Shown here piece after piece: positions 42,491 through 50,529 of a stretch of 64,000 nucleotides of DNA (within the stretch, counting starts at the first letter, position 1; every line of letters starts with the position of its first letter). The translations under genes and the position numbers were made by a program. Origin of the DNA: Microbacterium esteraromaticum (GTDB lineage: Bacteria > Actinomycetota > Actinomycetes > Actinomycetales > Microbacteriaceae); the NCBI RefSeq assembly GCF_014084045.1, contig NZ_CP043732.1:3286001-3350000 (forward strand), written 5' to 3'. Under the pieces are notes generated by a model, which did not search any database, was not told the DNA's origin, and saw only the letters and a program-made list of their open reading frames with translations.

Positions 42491-43645
42491 CTAGAACATG
42501 GGCTCGAGGACGCGCGCACGCACGAGCTCATCGCCCAGCACCTCGTTTTGAGGAAGGAGGCCATTGATCCCCCACTTGGGCGGGAAAAAGAGCGTCATCG
42601 GCTCGGGCGTGGAGACGTACCGCGATTTGATCCGGCTTCTCGCGCTAGCCAGCTCCGGAACCGCCTCACGGCAGTACTTGTCCGTCTCGCAAAAGAGGTT
42701 CTGAGCGTCGATCGCCTGTATCGGCCGGCCCCAGAGGCCGCTGAAGTCAAGTTCCAGACGGGCGAACTCGGCCTCCTGATTGTCGACCATCCACATGATC
42801 ACCTCTTGCGGCGTAAGACCCCCCAGGTCGGAGAACACCTTCTTGATGCCGCGCAAAGCGCCCGGGCCAGGCTTCGTGAAGTCGTTCTCAGAAAAGTTCA
42901 CGTGCTCCGAATAGTTCAGGTCAATCGCCATCTGATAGGACATGAAATCCCCCATCAAAGGGAAAGCGTGGAGCAGGTCGTAGACCTCTTCCAGCGACTC
43001 CGCCTCAAGAACCCGCTCGGCAAGGCGCGACCGCACGAACATATCCCGGAACAGCTCTACATGGTTCAGATGCTTGGCCTTTCGACCGTAAACGTCCGTG
43101 GCACAGAGGATAAACGCCCCTGTGTAGAGGCCTCCGTTGCGGTTCTTCGCCTCGGTGAGCGCAGCCTCGAACAAACCCGAGTCTAGATCGGCAATCCGAG
43201 GCGACCGGCCAAGTATCTCGACGACGGTCTCCCACGTACTGACATTGCTGAAGTTTCGGAACGCGACGATCTGGAACAGACGATCGGCAGGGCTTGAGTC
43301 GTCATCGCGGTAAGCGACATCACGGATGAGGTACTGGCTGACACGGTCAGCAGCCCGATAGACGTTGCAGAACTTGTACTCCTGGAGAATCCGGTCCTGC
43401 GTCCACGGCCCGGGAGCCCCAGCGATGCGCGCCTCAAACACATGCTGGCGCTCAGCCGCGAACTTCCAATAGATCTCGTAGACCCCGTCCCGGGGAGTTG
43501 GTGCTCGCATAACCCGTGCCCGTCTCCGCTCTGCGCTGCCTACGGTGATTCGCTTCTCGTGGGAGATGCAATTCCGACCCGTCGTCCAATGGTTCGCTCC
43601 ATCATCTCCCCCGGATGCGTCGCTGCCGACCAGAACCGCCGTCAT
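42491..43645 (-). CDS. Putative thymine-hypermodification protein (5-hmdU kinase helical domain / aGPT-PPlase-like)
   Basis: A 384-residue protein of the family annotated in phages as 5-hydroxymethyl-dU kinase helical domain or alpha-glutamyl/putrescinyl thymine pyrophosphorylase. The hallmark block is WTQDRILQEYKFCNVYRAAD then RVSQYLI (residues 81-107). Further conserved parts are GAFILCATDVYGRKAKHLNH, FPLMGDFMSYQMAIDLNY and GPGALRGIKKVF, a helix-hairpin-helix-like element, making a DNA-glycosylase-like helical fold. No P-loop kinase domain is present. Its ATG overlaps the ThyA-Nmad1 stop by four bases (ATGA), so the two are translated together. Role inferred: attaching or processing groups on 5-hydroxymethyluracil. 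Confidence 0.72.
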   Translation of the reverse strand: MTAVLVGSDASGGDDGANHWTTGRNCISHEKRITVGSAERRRARVMRAPTPRDGVYEIYWKFAAERQHVFEARIAGAPGPWTQDRILQEYKFCNVYRAADRVSQYLIRDVAYRDDDSSPADRLFQIVAFRNFSNVSTWETVVEILGRSPRIADLDSGLFEAALTEAKNRNGGLYTGAFILCATDVYGRKAKHLNHVELFRDMFVRSRLAERVLEAESLEEVYDLLHAFPLMGDFMSYQMAIDLNYSEHVNFSENDFTKPGPGALRGIKKVFSDLGGLTPQEVIMWMVDNQEAEFARLELDFSGLWGRPIQAIDAQNLFCETDKYCREAVPELASARSRIKSRYVSTPEPMTLFFPPKWGINGLLPQNEVLGDELVRARVLEPMF

Positions 43646-45201
43646 GACCGCACCGCATCGCGGCGCAGCGTGTGGGCTCCATCCGGGTCGGACCGCGCGA
43701 CTGCAAGCAAGAGGCGTAACGCGGTCGCCGTCAGGCGCTCGGCCAATGCAAGCTTCTCCATCCACTCACCCTGCGGGTGGAGTTGGAGGAAGGCATCCAG
43801 CTCATTGAACGCCGTCGAGGCCCGTGCGGCCTCCGCACGGGCGGTCCTGACCTCTCCGTCGACGTCACGCGCCCGCATGAGCTCCTCGAAACCATTCGGG
43901 CCGTCGCTAAACCGCTCACCGCCGCTCGTGAAGAGATGATTAGCGACGTCGGCTGACTGGTCCGCGAGGAAGGTCTCATATTTGACCGCGTACACAAGGA
44001 GATCGACCGCAGTATCCAGAAGGGTTTCTCTCCCGGCTGCCGCACCACCCACCACCTGATCGATGCGATCAATCTTGCGGGCGAGGTTGGCGGCAATGCT
44101 GATCAGCTCTCCTCGCTTCTTCCACGAGTTGCCGTAGGCGGCGTCCTTAGAACGATGCAAGGCGATGACCGACTCGCGCAGGTCTACCCACTCCACTGTG
44201 GAGACGGGCTGGGATAGTAGCTGAGCAGCGTCTCGGAACAGTTGTTCATGAAGCGCGAACGCTATGTCACTGTGGCCAAGATCGTCGACGAGTTCACGCT
44301 GCCGGGCGCCGTCAGCACCTGCGACGATCGCCCATTTGATCGCGATCGCTTGAAGGAACTGACGCAGTAACGGGTCGGGGAAGCCAGCGATCTCCTCGGA
44401 ACAGTCCTCCCCGGATGCCAGCCGAGCTTCGATATCGAACCAGAGATCGAGCACGCCCGCGAAGTCCTCCCATCGAGTCCCAAACTGAGCGCCCACCCAT
44501 GCCTCCTCGTAGCCGGTGGCGCCGCCAAACCCGGCGAGCGCGCGGTCAGCTTGCCCGTTTCGCTCGTCGTAGAGATGTAGGGATGAGATGAAGAACGACA
44601 CGTGACCGACTCGCGCACCGAGCCAGAAGGCCATCATCTCGTGCAGCACGCTCCACTCGAACGTGTTGATGCCGGAGAACCCCCATAGGATGTCGTTGGA
44701 ACGCACGGTCACGTTGAGGTGGACTCTGCCATCCCTGATGAGGAAGTGCAGCCAGTTGTTGCAGGGCACATCGAGCGTATCCGCGAAGTCGCGCGCCGGA
44801 TCGAACAAAACAGCGACCGCCCGGCGGGACTGAGGGTCCGAACGGAGGAGCTTGCGGATCTCATCCAGCTGATCGACTCCTTTCCAGTCGCGCAACCGTG
44901 GCCCATAGCCTCCCCGCCACGTCACCTGGTCGTCCGAGAATTGCAGCGCGCGGCCGAGATAGCGGGCTAGATACTCCATGTCATTGCGCCCAGCGAGCAC
45001 CCACATCGTCTCGGCGATGGTCGCGAACACATCGTTACGACGACCCGGTATCGTGATGAATCGTTCCGTTGGCCGCGCCAAAGTCACAGCACGTGCGAGG
45101 CGCTCGTGAGTCGGCAGTCCGCGAACTCTCACCGGTCGCCCAATCGAACGAATCTCGGCAAGCTCGGCGATGAAGGCTCGCGCAGCGTTGCGATAGAGCA
45201 T
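43642..45201 (-). CDS. Thymidylate synthase homologue fused to an Nmad1-like domain
   Basis: A 519-residue fusion. Residues 1-300 are thymidylate-synthase-like with the key residues kept: Glu64 (AETMWVLAG), Arg126-Arg127, catalytic Cys147 (DVPCNNW, with Asn replacing the usual His), RSND at 167-170, Asn179 (GFSGINTF) and H-x-Y at 209-211 (SLHLYDE). Asn179 fits dUMP rather than dCMP as substrate. Residues 340-415 resemble nucleotide modification associated domain 1: ALHRSKDAAYGNSWKKRGE and ETLLDTAVDLLVYAVKY. A phage-type dUMP hydroxymethylase is the favoured role, given the coupled hypermodification homologue; true ThyA activity is possible. The ATG at 45201 has GGGAGG upstream. Confidence 0.8.
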   Translation of the reverse strand: MLYRNAARAFIAELAEIRSIGRPVRVRGLPTHERLARAVTLARPTERFITIPGRRNDVFATIAETMWVLAGRNDMEYLARYLGRALQFSDDQVTWRGGYGPRLRDWKGVDQLDEIRKLLRSDPQSRRAVAVLFDPARDFADTLDVPCNNWLHFLIRDGRVHLNVTVRSNDILWGFSGINTFEWSVLHEMMAFWLGARVGHVSFFISSLHLYDERNGQADRALAGFGGATGYEEAWVGAQFGTRWEDFAGVLDLWFDIEARLASGEDCSEEIAGFPDPLLRQFLQAIAIKWAIVAGADGARQRELVDDLGHSDIAFALHEQLFRDAAQLLSQPVSTVEWVDLRESVIALHRSKDAAYGNSWKKRGELISIAANLARKIDRIDQVVGGAAAGRETLLDTAVDLLVYAVKYETFLADQSADVANHLFTSGGERFSDGPNGFEELMRARDVDGEVRTARAEAARASTAFNELDAFLQLHPQGEWMEKLALAERLTATALRLLLAVARSDPDGAHTLRRDAVRS

Positions 45202-45543
45202 GCGTACCCTCCCGAGCCGCTTAGATCTTGAGATCAAGTATTCCGTGTGCTCGGACAAGTCGGGCGATCGAGGACCGCAACCCAACCGTGTCGTAGATGA
45301 GAGACTGCCAGATCAGATCCTGGTGGACGGTCGTATCGGTTCGCTCAACCGCTAGTTCGGCCGTGTCAGTGTCTTGCGCAAAGCTTCCCTGTACGACGCA
45401 GTTTGGTCAACACGACGAGATCGGTGCCGAATCGCGGCCTCGTGACTCCAAGTGTGAAGAACGTGCAGTACCGCCGTCGGCCCGTCGACGAAGAACTGCA
45501 CCATGCTCCGCCAGCAGGGACACAAACTCGGGGTGGACCATTC
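45202..45543. other. Non-coding or decayed stretch before the ThyA-Nmad1 operon
   Basis: No convincing gene is seen. It holds the upstream region of the ThyA-Nmad1 operon and may contain remains of an integrase that starts at 45831, though I could not recognise its catalytic half. Confidence 0.4.
45227..45238. promoter_or_regulatory. Small palindrome upstream of the ThyA-Nmad1 gene
   Basis: CTTGA-GA-TCAAG is a perfect inverted repeat 25 bases before the start codon and could be an operator or a leader hairpin. Confidence 0.3.
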
Positions 45544-45831
45544 TCAATCACCATCCTCGATGGTCAGCGATACACCAGGTGGCGGTGAGGTTGGTGCGGC
45601 ACGGCAAGGAGGATCGCGGGGTACCCCGGCGCGCCCAGTTCGCAGAGCACGAGGTCGGTGCACGCGCCGCAAAAACCCGCATGTGCGCGGACGCTTGCCG
45701 CTCAGTCCGGAGTGGCGCGGTCGAACGTGGCAGGTTCCGAACCGAGGATACCGGGGCTCGACTTGAGCAGGCCATCTCACGAGGTGGCCGATCTCTCCGA
45801 AAGTGCCGATGGTCAGGCGCTGCCGGCTCAT
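45544..45831 (-). pseudogene. Possible tyrosine integrase remnant (N-terminus only)
   Basis: MSRQRLTIGTFGEI at 45831-45790 resembles the first residues of actinobacterial tyrosine integrases that follow an excisionase gene. After about 17 residues the similarity stops, and the frame ends at 45544 without any catalytic Arg/His/Tyr motif. It is in frame with the excisionase-like gene, so the separating stop is lost too. Confidence 0.4.
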
Positions 45832-46074
45832 CGGATCATCCCCCTCTGGAAAGACAGGCGGTTCGGGGTCGCGTTGCTGCTCGATCCAGGTCCGCACGTC
45901 CGAGAGCGCGAACTTCAGATGCTTCCCGAAGCGATACGCTCGCGGACCGAGGCCGCGAGCGCGCCAGTCGTAGACGGAGGAGACGGGCACGCCCAGGTAC
46001 GCGGCGAGCTCGCCGACGTCGAGCAGGGGTTCTAGGCCCCAGGGGTTGCCAGCCGGGCTGTGTTCGGTGTCCAT
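45544..46074 (-). CDS. Excisionase-like helix-turn-helix protein, reading into an integrase remnant
   Basis: The first ~80 residues form a typical HTH_17/Xis protein: LLDVGELAAYLGVPVSSVYD, WRARGLGPRAYRFGKHLKFA and LSDVRTWIEQQRD. Such proteins guide the integrase towards excision. The frame then runs on for ~95 Arg/Pro-rich residues that begin with an integrase-like start (45831) and are probably not functional. The ATG at 46074 (MDTEHSPAGNP) gives the usual short N-terminus. Its position beside the attachment site, pointing into the island, is the standard place for xis-int. Confidence 0.65.
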   Translation of the reverse strand: MDTEHSPAGNPWGLEPLLDVGELAAYLGVPVSSVYDWRARGLGPRAYRFGKHLKFALSDVRTWIEQQRDPEPPVFPEGDDPMSRQRLTIGTFGEIGHLVRWPAQVEPRYPRFGTCHVRPRHSGLSGKRPRTCGFLRRVHRPRALRTGRAGVPRDPPCRAAPTSPPPGVSLTIEDGD

Positions 46075-46104
46075 ACCGAACAGGTGCGTCCTGCTCCCAC
46101 CCAC

Positions 46105-46377
46105 GAATCGGGAGCAACCGGCACGGTCGCTCCCCGTGCCGGAGCGCGGCGGCCTGAGAGGGCCGCGAGGGCATCAAAGTAGTGGGTTTTCGATGACCGG
46201 ATCACATCCACCTACAGAAAAAGCCCCGGAAACCCCGGAGTTTCCGGGACCTCTCGGTCGGGCTGCATCCCCACGGCGCCCTCCACGCGCCGCTCGTCGT
46301 CGAGATCGGCGAACGTCGGGCGGGCAAGCGGCGCGCGGAGCCTCTCGGCGCCGCGTGGCCCCGCTTTACAAGCGCGA
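46105..46377. other. Non-coding stretch between xis-like gene and tRNA terminator
   Basis: No gene is seen. CCCGGAAAC (46225-46233) and GTTTCCGGG (46240-46248) form a hairpin. The part from about 46338 resembles the sequence left of the left attachment repeat. Confidence 0.4.
46225..46248. terminator. Hairpin near the right island end
   Basis: Nine-base arms with a six-base loop, preceded on the plus strand by AGAAAAAG; on the minus strand this gives a CTTTTT tract after the stem, the form of an intrinsic terminator. Confidence 0.45.
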
Positions 46378-46438
46378 GTAGACGAACGAGGAGGGCCCTC
46401 GATCCTTGCGAATCGAGAGCCCTCCTCGTTACGTCTAC
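46378..46438 (-). terminator. Long terminator hairpin of tRNA-Pro
   Basis: GTAGACG and AACGAGGAGGGC on one side pair with GCCCTCCTCGTT and CGTCTAC on the other, with an inner CTCGAT/ATCGAG stem, directly after the tRNA 3' end. Confidence 0.8.
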
Positions 46439-46439
46439 G

Positions 46440-46513
<74 letters not shown>

Positions 46514-46645
46514 TGGCAGTCCGCGCTTTCGCGCGGGCAACTCCACTATCCTAGCCGACGGATTCAGCCATCGCGAACCGATGAAGTCGGGCGTGGCGAA
46601 CGGCATCCACGAGCGGGATCCGTTGCCGATGTCGGCACCTCCGCG

Positions 46646-46651
46646 TAGCGT
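46646..46651 (+). promoter_or_regulatory. -10 hexamer TAGCGT for the GNAT gene
   Basis: TAGCGT ends six bases before the ATG at 46658. Confidence 0.55.
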
Positions 46652-46657
46652 GCGAGC

Positions 46658-47242
46658 ATGGCGACGATCACCACGGAACCGGCCACGATCACCCGGTGGG
46701 ACGACGTGCAGCACTCGCTGTCAGGCGGCGGCGATGGGCGCAGCTGCCAGTGCATCTGGCCCGTCGTGCGCAACAAGGTCTGGCAGGCGACGTCGCTCGA
46801 CGAACGGCGCGACATGCTGCACGACGAGGTCGCCGCCGGCCCTCCCCCCGGCCTCATCGCCTATGTCGATGGCGAGGCCGCAGGGTGGATCCGGGTCGGC
46901 CCTCGCACGGTGCAGCAGCGCATCCTGAACACGCGCGCAATCCTCGCAGCCACCGCCGAGCCGCTCGACGACGACTCCGTCTGGGCCGTGACCTGCTTCG
47001 TCGTACGCAAAGAGCACCGTGGCAAGGGTCTGAACGCCGAGCTGCTGGCATCCGCCCTCGACTTTGCCCGAGAGTCCGGTGCGCGCATGATCGAGGCCTA
47101 CCCCGTCGACACGTCGACCGGATCCCATCGGTCCAACGACCTCTTCCACGGCACGCTGTCGACGTTCCTCGCCGCCGGATTCGACCAGGGCCCGACATTG
47201 ACGGGAGGACGAGTCCTCGTGACGCGCGGCCTGGCCGACTGA
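46658..47242 (+). CDS. GNAT-family N-acetyltransferase
   Basis: A 194-residue acetyltransferase with acetyl-CoA motif FVVRKEHRGKGLNAELLASA and downstream ALDFARESGARMIEAYPVDT. The N-terminal CQCIWPVVRNKVW stretch is typical of a GNAT subgroup common in actinobacteria. Substrate unknown. Leaderless by spacing; first gene on the chromosomal side of the tRNA. Confidence 0.85.
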   Translation: MATITTEPATITRWDDVQHSLSGGGDGRSCQCIWPVVRNKVWQATSLDERRDMLHDEVAAGPPPGLIAYVDGEAAGWIRVGPRTVQQRILNTRAILAATAEPLDDDSVWAVTCFVVRKEHRGKGLNAELLASALDFARESGARMIEAYPVDTSTGSHRSNDLFHGTLSTFLAAGFDQGPTLTGGRVLVTRGLAD

Positions 47243-47261
47243 TCGCAGACCGGTCAGGCGC

Positions 47262-47267
47262 TACGGT
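47262..47267 (+). promoter_or_regulatory. -10 hexamer TACGGT for the DUF2004 gene
   Basis: TACGGT ends six bases before the ATG at 47274. Confidence 0.55.
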
Positions 47268-47273
47268 GGCCGC

Positions 47274-47726
47274 ATGAGCACCCAGCATCCGACCATCGAA
47301 GATCCGGAACTCGGCATCCTCTCGCGCGCCGAGACCACGCTCGACGATGGCGACGTCGTCACGCACGACTGGTACTCGGGCGCGCTGACGGTCGATGGCC
47401 GCGAGCTCGAGGTGATGATCGACGGAGCCGACATCGATGCCGTGGGAGCCCTCATCCCCCGCGTCCATGCCGTCGTGGCTGATCTCGACGGCATCCGGCG
47501 CCGAGCATCCGAAGCCATCATCACCCACTTCAGCGATGGCGACCCCTCGCCGACTGAGCTGGAAGAGGGCGCAGGCGATCTGGTGCTCGACACCCTCGAG
47601 ATCACCGACGACGCGACGGTGCTGCACTTCACCGACTCGTGCGGGCGGCACTTCCCCGAAGGATACTGGCCCGCCGTGCACCTCGGCGTCGACGGGCAGA
47701 TCGGCGAAGTCACCGTCGAGGGCTGA
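47274..47726 (+). CDS. DUF2004-domain protein
   Basis: A 150-residue acidic, soluble protein. DPELGILSRAETTLDDGDVV, WYSGALTVDGRELEVMIDG and LHFTDSCGRHFPEGYWPAVH match DUF2004, a family without known function found in many bacteria. It has its own leaderless start and no functional link to its neighbours that I can see. Confidence 0.75.
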   Translation: MSTQHPTIEDPELGILSRAETTLDDGDVVTHDWYSGALTVDGRELEVMIDGADIDAVGALIPRVHAVVADLDGIRRRASEAIITHFSDGDPSPTELEEGAGDLVLDTLEITDDATVLHFTDSCGRHFPEGYWPAVHLGVDGQIGEVTVEG

Positions 47727-47735
47727 CCGGCTCAA

Positions 47736-47741
47736 TACGAT
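47736..47741 (+). promoter_or_regulatory. -10 hexamer TACGAT for the lysoplasmalogenase gene
   Basis: TACGAT ends six bases before the ATG at 47748. Confidence 0.55.
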
Positions 47742-47747
47742 GGGTGG

Positions 47748-48416
47748 ATGCCCCGCAGCATCCGTCCTCTCGACATCGCCGTCTGGACCCCGTACGTCGT
47801 TCTCGCCATCGTCCACGTCAGCGCTCTCGCCGCACAGAGCTCACTCGCCGCGCCCACGAAACTGACCCTGATGCCGCTGCTCGCGCTGCCTGTTCTCGCC
47901 GCCGCTCCGAGACTCCGGCCGCGGATCACGATCGCACTTCTGCTCGCGGCTCTGCTCTTCTCATGGCTCGGCGACGGCGCCGGTATATTCTTCCCCGACG
48001 GCCCCGAGCTGCCCCTCATGCTGCTGTTCTTCGGCATCGCGCACATCGCCTACATCGTCGTCTTCCTGCGATTCACGCGCATCCGCCGTCTGCCCTGGTG
48101 GACGCTGATCTACGCAGCCTGGTGGGTCGGGATGCTGATCGTCCTCGGCCCGCACATCGGCGGTCTGTTCTTCGCCGTCGCCGCGTACGGACTCGTTCTC
48201 GCCGGCACCGCGGCGACCTCCGCCCGAGGCAACGCGATCATCGCGACGGGCGGCGCGTTCTTCCTCGCCAGTGACTCGATTCTCGCGTTCCGTCTGTTCC
48301 TCCCAGACATGATGCCGGGCTGGACGAGTCCGGCGGTGATGCTCACCTACACACTCGGGCAGGGGCTGATCATCGCGGGCGCGATCGTCGCGCTGCGGAA
48401 GGAGAAGAGCAGCTGA
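47748..48416 (+). CDS. YhhN-family lysoplasmalogenase-like membrane protein
   Basis: A 222-residue protein with about eight helices. SWLGDGAGIF in the second part and FLASDSILAFRLF near the end contain the two conserved aspartates of the YhhN/TMEM86 family, which hydrolyse the vinyl-ether bond of lysoplasmalogens in animals. The bacterial function is uncertain. The stop overlaps the S4 gene start by one base (TGATG), so translation is coupled. Confidence 0.82.
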   Translation: MPRSIRPLDIAVWTPYVVLAIVHVSALAAQSSLAAPTKLTLMPLLALPVLAAAPRLRPRITIALLLAALLFSWLGDGAGIFFPDGPELPLMLLFFGIAHIAYIVVFLRFTRIRRLPWWTLIYAAWWVGMLIVLGPHIGGLFFAVAAYGLVLAGTAATSARGNAIIATGGAFFLASDSILAFRLFLPDMMPGWTSPAVMLTYTLGQGLIIAGAIVALRKEKSS

Positions 48417-48792
48417 TGGATGCCGTGAAGCCGGTCCGTGTCGACAGCTGGCTCTGGGCGATCCGCATCTACAAGACCCGCTCTGCCGCCACGACCGCCT
48501 GCCGCGCCGGCCACGTGCGCGTGGGCGGCGAGCGGACCAAGGCGGCGCAGACGGTGAAGCCGGGCGACGAGGTGAGGGTGCGGATGTCTGGTTTCGACCG
48601 CATCCTCATCGTGAAGCAGACCCTGTCGAAGCGGGTCGGCGCGCCGGTCGCCGTCACCGCCTATGAAGACCGCACTCCCCGAGGGAGCCATCGGCCATGC
48701 TCGCCGTGCGGGATCGCGGCGCAGGTCGCCCCACCAAGCGCGAGCGTCGCGAGATCGACCGCCTTCGCGGCCGGGATGCCTACGACGACTGA
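48416..48792 (+). pseudogene. S4-domain RNA-binding protein (Hsp15-like), single-base frameshift near the C-terminus
   Basis: The S4 domain is intact: VRVDSWLWAIRIYKTRSAAT, ACRAGHVRVGGERTKAAQTV and KPGDEVRVRMSG. After VAVTAYEDRTP the frame turns to non-homologous sequence; in another frame the expected basic tail continues as AVRDRGAGRPTKRERREIDR and ends at 48792. One extra C in the run at 48677-48680 would join the two into a 125-residue protein. As given, the frame continues to 48841. Hsp15-like proteins bind stalled 50S subunits with nascent chains. This is probably a functional gene with a sequencing error. Confidence 0.78.
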
Positions 48793-48849
48793 ACTCCGCG
48801 GGTTATCCACAGAATGGCGCGACCTCGACCGAATGTCGTAGGTATGTTC

Positions 48850-48855
48850 TAATCT
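48850..48855 (+). promoter_or_regulatory. -10 hexamer TAATCT for the DUF222/HNH gene
   Basis: TAATCT ends six bases before the ATG at 48862. Confidence 0.6.
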
Positions 48856-48861
48856 GGATGC

Positions 48862-50436
48862 ATGGCCGCAGACTTCACCGAACTCCTCGAACGGCGCACC
48901 GCGCTGCTCGACGAGTGGACGGCGAAGCAGCGTGAGATCGCGGCGCTGCAGGCCGAGGCTTCTACACTGCTGGCCCGTCGCTGGGATCTGTGGCAGGAAG
49001 AGGTGGCGGCTGCCCCGCAGCATCGCGATGCCATCGAGCGTTCGATGATCTCGGAGTATTCGGCCGCGGGTCACATCTCGCACGGATCGATGGTCTTCGC
49101 CTTCGCCGACGCTCATCTGCTGGCCAGCGAGTTCGAGACGGTCCGCGAGTCCTTCGCTGCCGGGAGCATCACGCCCGGTCATGTGCGCGAGATCCTGCGG
49201 GAGGCAGCACCGGTGCGCGAGTCGATCGACGCCGGCATGGTCGACGCCGACACGCTGCTGCTGTACGAGGCCGCGGCGCTCGAGACCGCCGAGCACGACA
49301 CCGTCGGCCGCACTCGCGCTCAGGCTCGTCGCATCGCAGCGGCTCTGGCCGGTTCGACCGTCGTCGAGCAGCACGAGCGCGCTGCAGCAGATCGCACGGT
49401 CACCATCCGCTCGATCGGCGACGGGCTGGTGCTGCTGCAGGCCGTGCTGTCTGAGCATCTGGGGGTCGCGATCCTCGATCGCCTGACGAAGATGGCGCGG
49501 CACATGAAGCAGCACCCCGAAGACCGCGATCCGGACTTCGGTCCCTCCGAACCCGAAGAGGTCGGTCTCGACACCGAGACGCTTCTGCCGCTGGACGGTG
49601 GGATGCCGGATGCCCAGATGCCGGATGCCCAGATGCCGGATGCTGCGATGCCGGACACCCAGATGCCGGATGCCCACGCCGGGGCGATCTTCGGATCACA
49701 CACCTTCACGGCAGACCCCTTCGACCTTCCCCTGGATCCGAAGTTCCACGATGACAGCCCGTGCATCATCCACGTTCCCGCCGACACGAGGACCATGGAT
49801 CAGCTGCGCGCAGATCTCTTCACCGATCTGCTGCTCGCCTCGACGCCGACCGACGCGCACGGCGCCGGGCTCGAGAGCATCCACGCCACCATCCAGGTGA
49901 CGGTCGCGGCCACGACGCTCGCCGGCGGCGATGACCGGCCGGCAGAGCTCGACGGGTTCGGCGCGCTGATGCCAGACGTCGCGCGCTCCCTCTCAGGGCA
50001 GCGAACCGGCTGGACGCGGCTGTTCCTCGACGCATCCGGCATGGTCGTCGAGACCGATACGTACACGCCGACCGAGCAGATGCGCCGGTTCTTGCGAGCC
50101 CGCGATCAGCACTGCCGCTTTCCCGGATGCCGCGCTCCCGTGCACCGTAGTCAGATCGACCACCACGAAGACTGGGCGTTGGGCGGCAAGACGCACGTCG
50201 ACAACCTGGCGCACTTCTGCGGCCGGCATCATCCTCTCAAGCATCCCGACATCCCCGACAGCCATCGGTGGTTCGCGCGTCAGCTGCCCGATCGCTCGGT
50301 CGAATGGACCAGCCCGAATGGGCGCACCTATCGCGACAAGCCGAACCGGCGGGTCATGTTCGTGCCCTCGGTCGATCCGCCCGATCCACCGGGCGAACCG
50401 GGTCGCTTCGATCCGCCGGAGCGACCACCGTTCTGA
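48862..50436 (+). CDS. DUF222/HNH-endonuclease-signature protein (13E12-type)
   Basis: A 524-residue protein. The N-terminal DUF222 part is helical (FTELLERRTALLDEWTAKQR, MVDADTLLLYEAAALETAEH). The HNH nuclease domain is near the end: CRFPGCRAPVHRSQIDHHED, WALGG and LCxxHH-like HFCGRHHPLKH. Such proteins occur in many copies in actinobacterial genomes; their role, DNA cleavage or otherwise, is unproven. Residues 248-272 are a MPDAQ-type repeat. Leaderless start. Confidence 0.88.
   Translation: MAADFTELLERRTALLDEWTAKQREIAALQAEASTLLARRWDLWQEEVAAAPQHRDAIERSMISEYSAAGHISHGSMVFAFADAHLLASEFETVRESFAAGSITPGHVREILREAAPVRESIDAGMVDADTLLLYEAAALETAEHDTVGRTRAQARRIAAALAGSTVVEQHERAAADRTVTIRSIGDGLVLLQAVLSEHLGVAILDRLTKMARHMKQHPEDRDPDFGPSEPEEVGLDTETLLPLDGGMPDAQMPDAQMPDAAMPDTQMPDAHAGAIFGSHTFTADPFDLPLDPKFHDDSPCIIHVPADTRTMDQLRADLFTDLLLASTPTDAHGAGLESIHATIQVTVAATTLAGGDDRPAELDGFGALMPDVARSLSGQRTGWTRLFLDASGMVVETDTYTPTEQMRRFLRARDQHCRFPGCRAPVHRSQIDHHEDWALGGKTHVDNLAHFCGRHHPLKHPDIPDSHRWFARQLPDRSVEWTSPNGRTYRDKPNRRVMFVPSVDPPDPPGEPGRFDPPERPPF
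49603..49677 (+). repeat. 15-bp tandem repeat, five copies, in the DUF222/HNH gene
   Basis: ATGCCGGATGCCCAG is repeated five times in frame (the first two identical, the others with 1-3 changes), encoding MPDAQ variants in a linker. Confidence 0.9.
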
Positions 50437-50529
50437 CCTGCTCGAAGGTCCTTCACGCTCCGCCACCGTCGACAGAGCTCCGAGGTAGATCAGCGATGCC
50501 GAGCGACCCGAAAGCGATCGCGTCAGGGT

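Noticed and set aside
42491..43645. 5-hydroxymethyl-dU kinase
   Set aside because: No P-loop (GxxxxGK[ST]) exists in the protein; only the helical family block is seen, so the kinase activity itself is not claimed.
36587..46439. A complete Thoeris system
   Set aside because: A ThsB-like TIR protein is present but no ThsA (SIR2-SLOG) was found; the SLOG protein stands alone and belongs to another operon.
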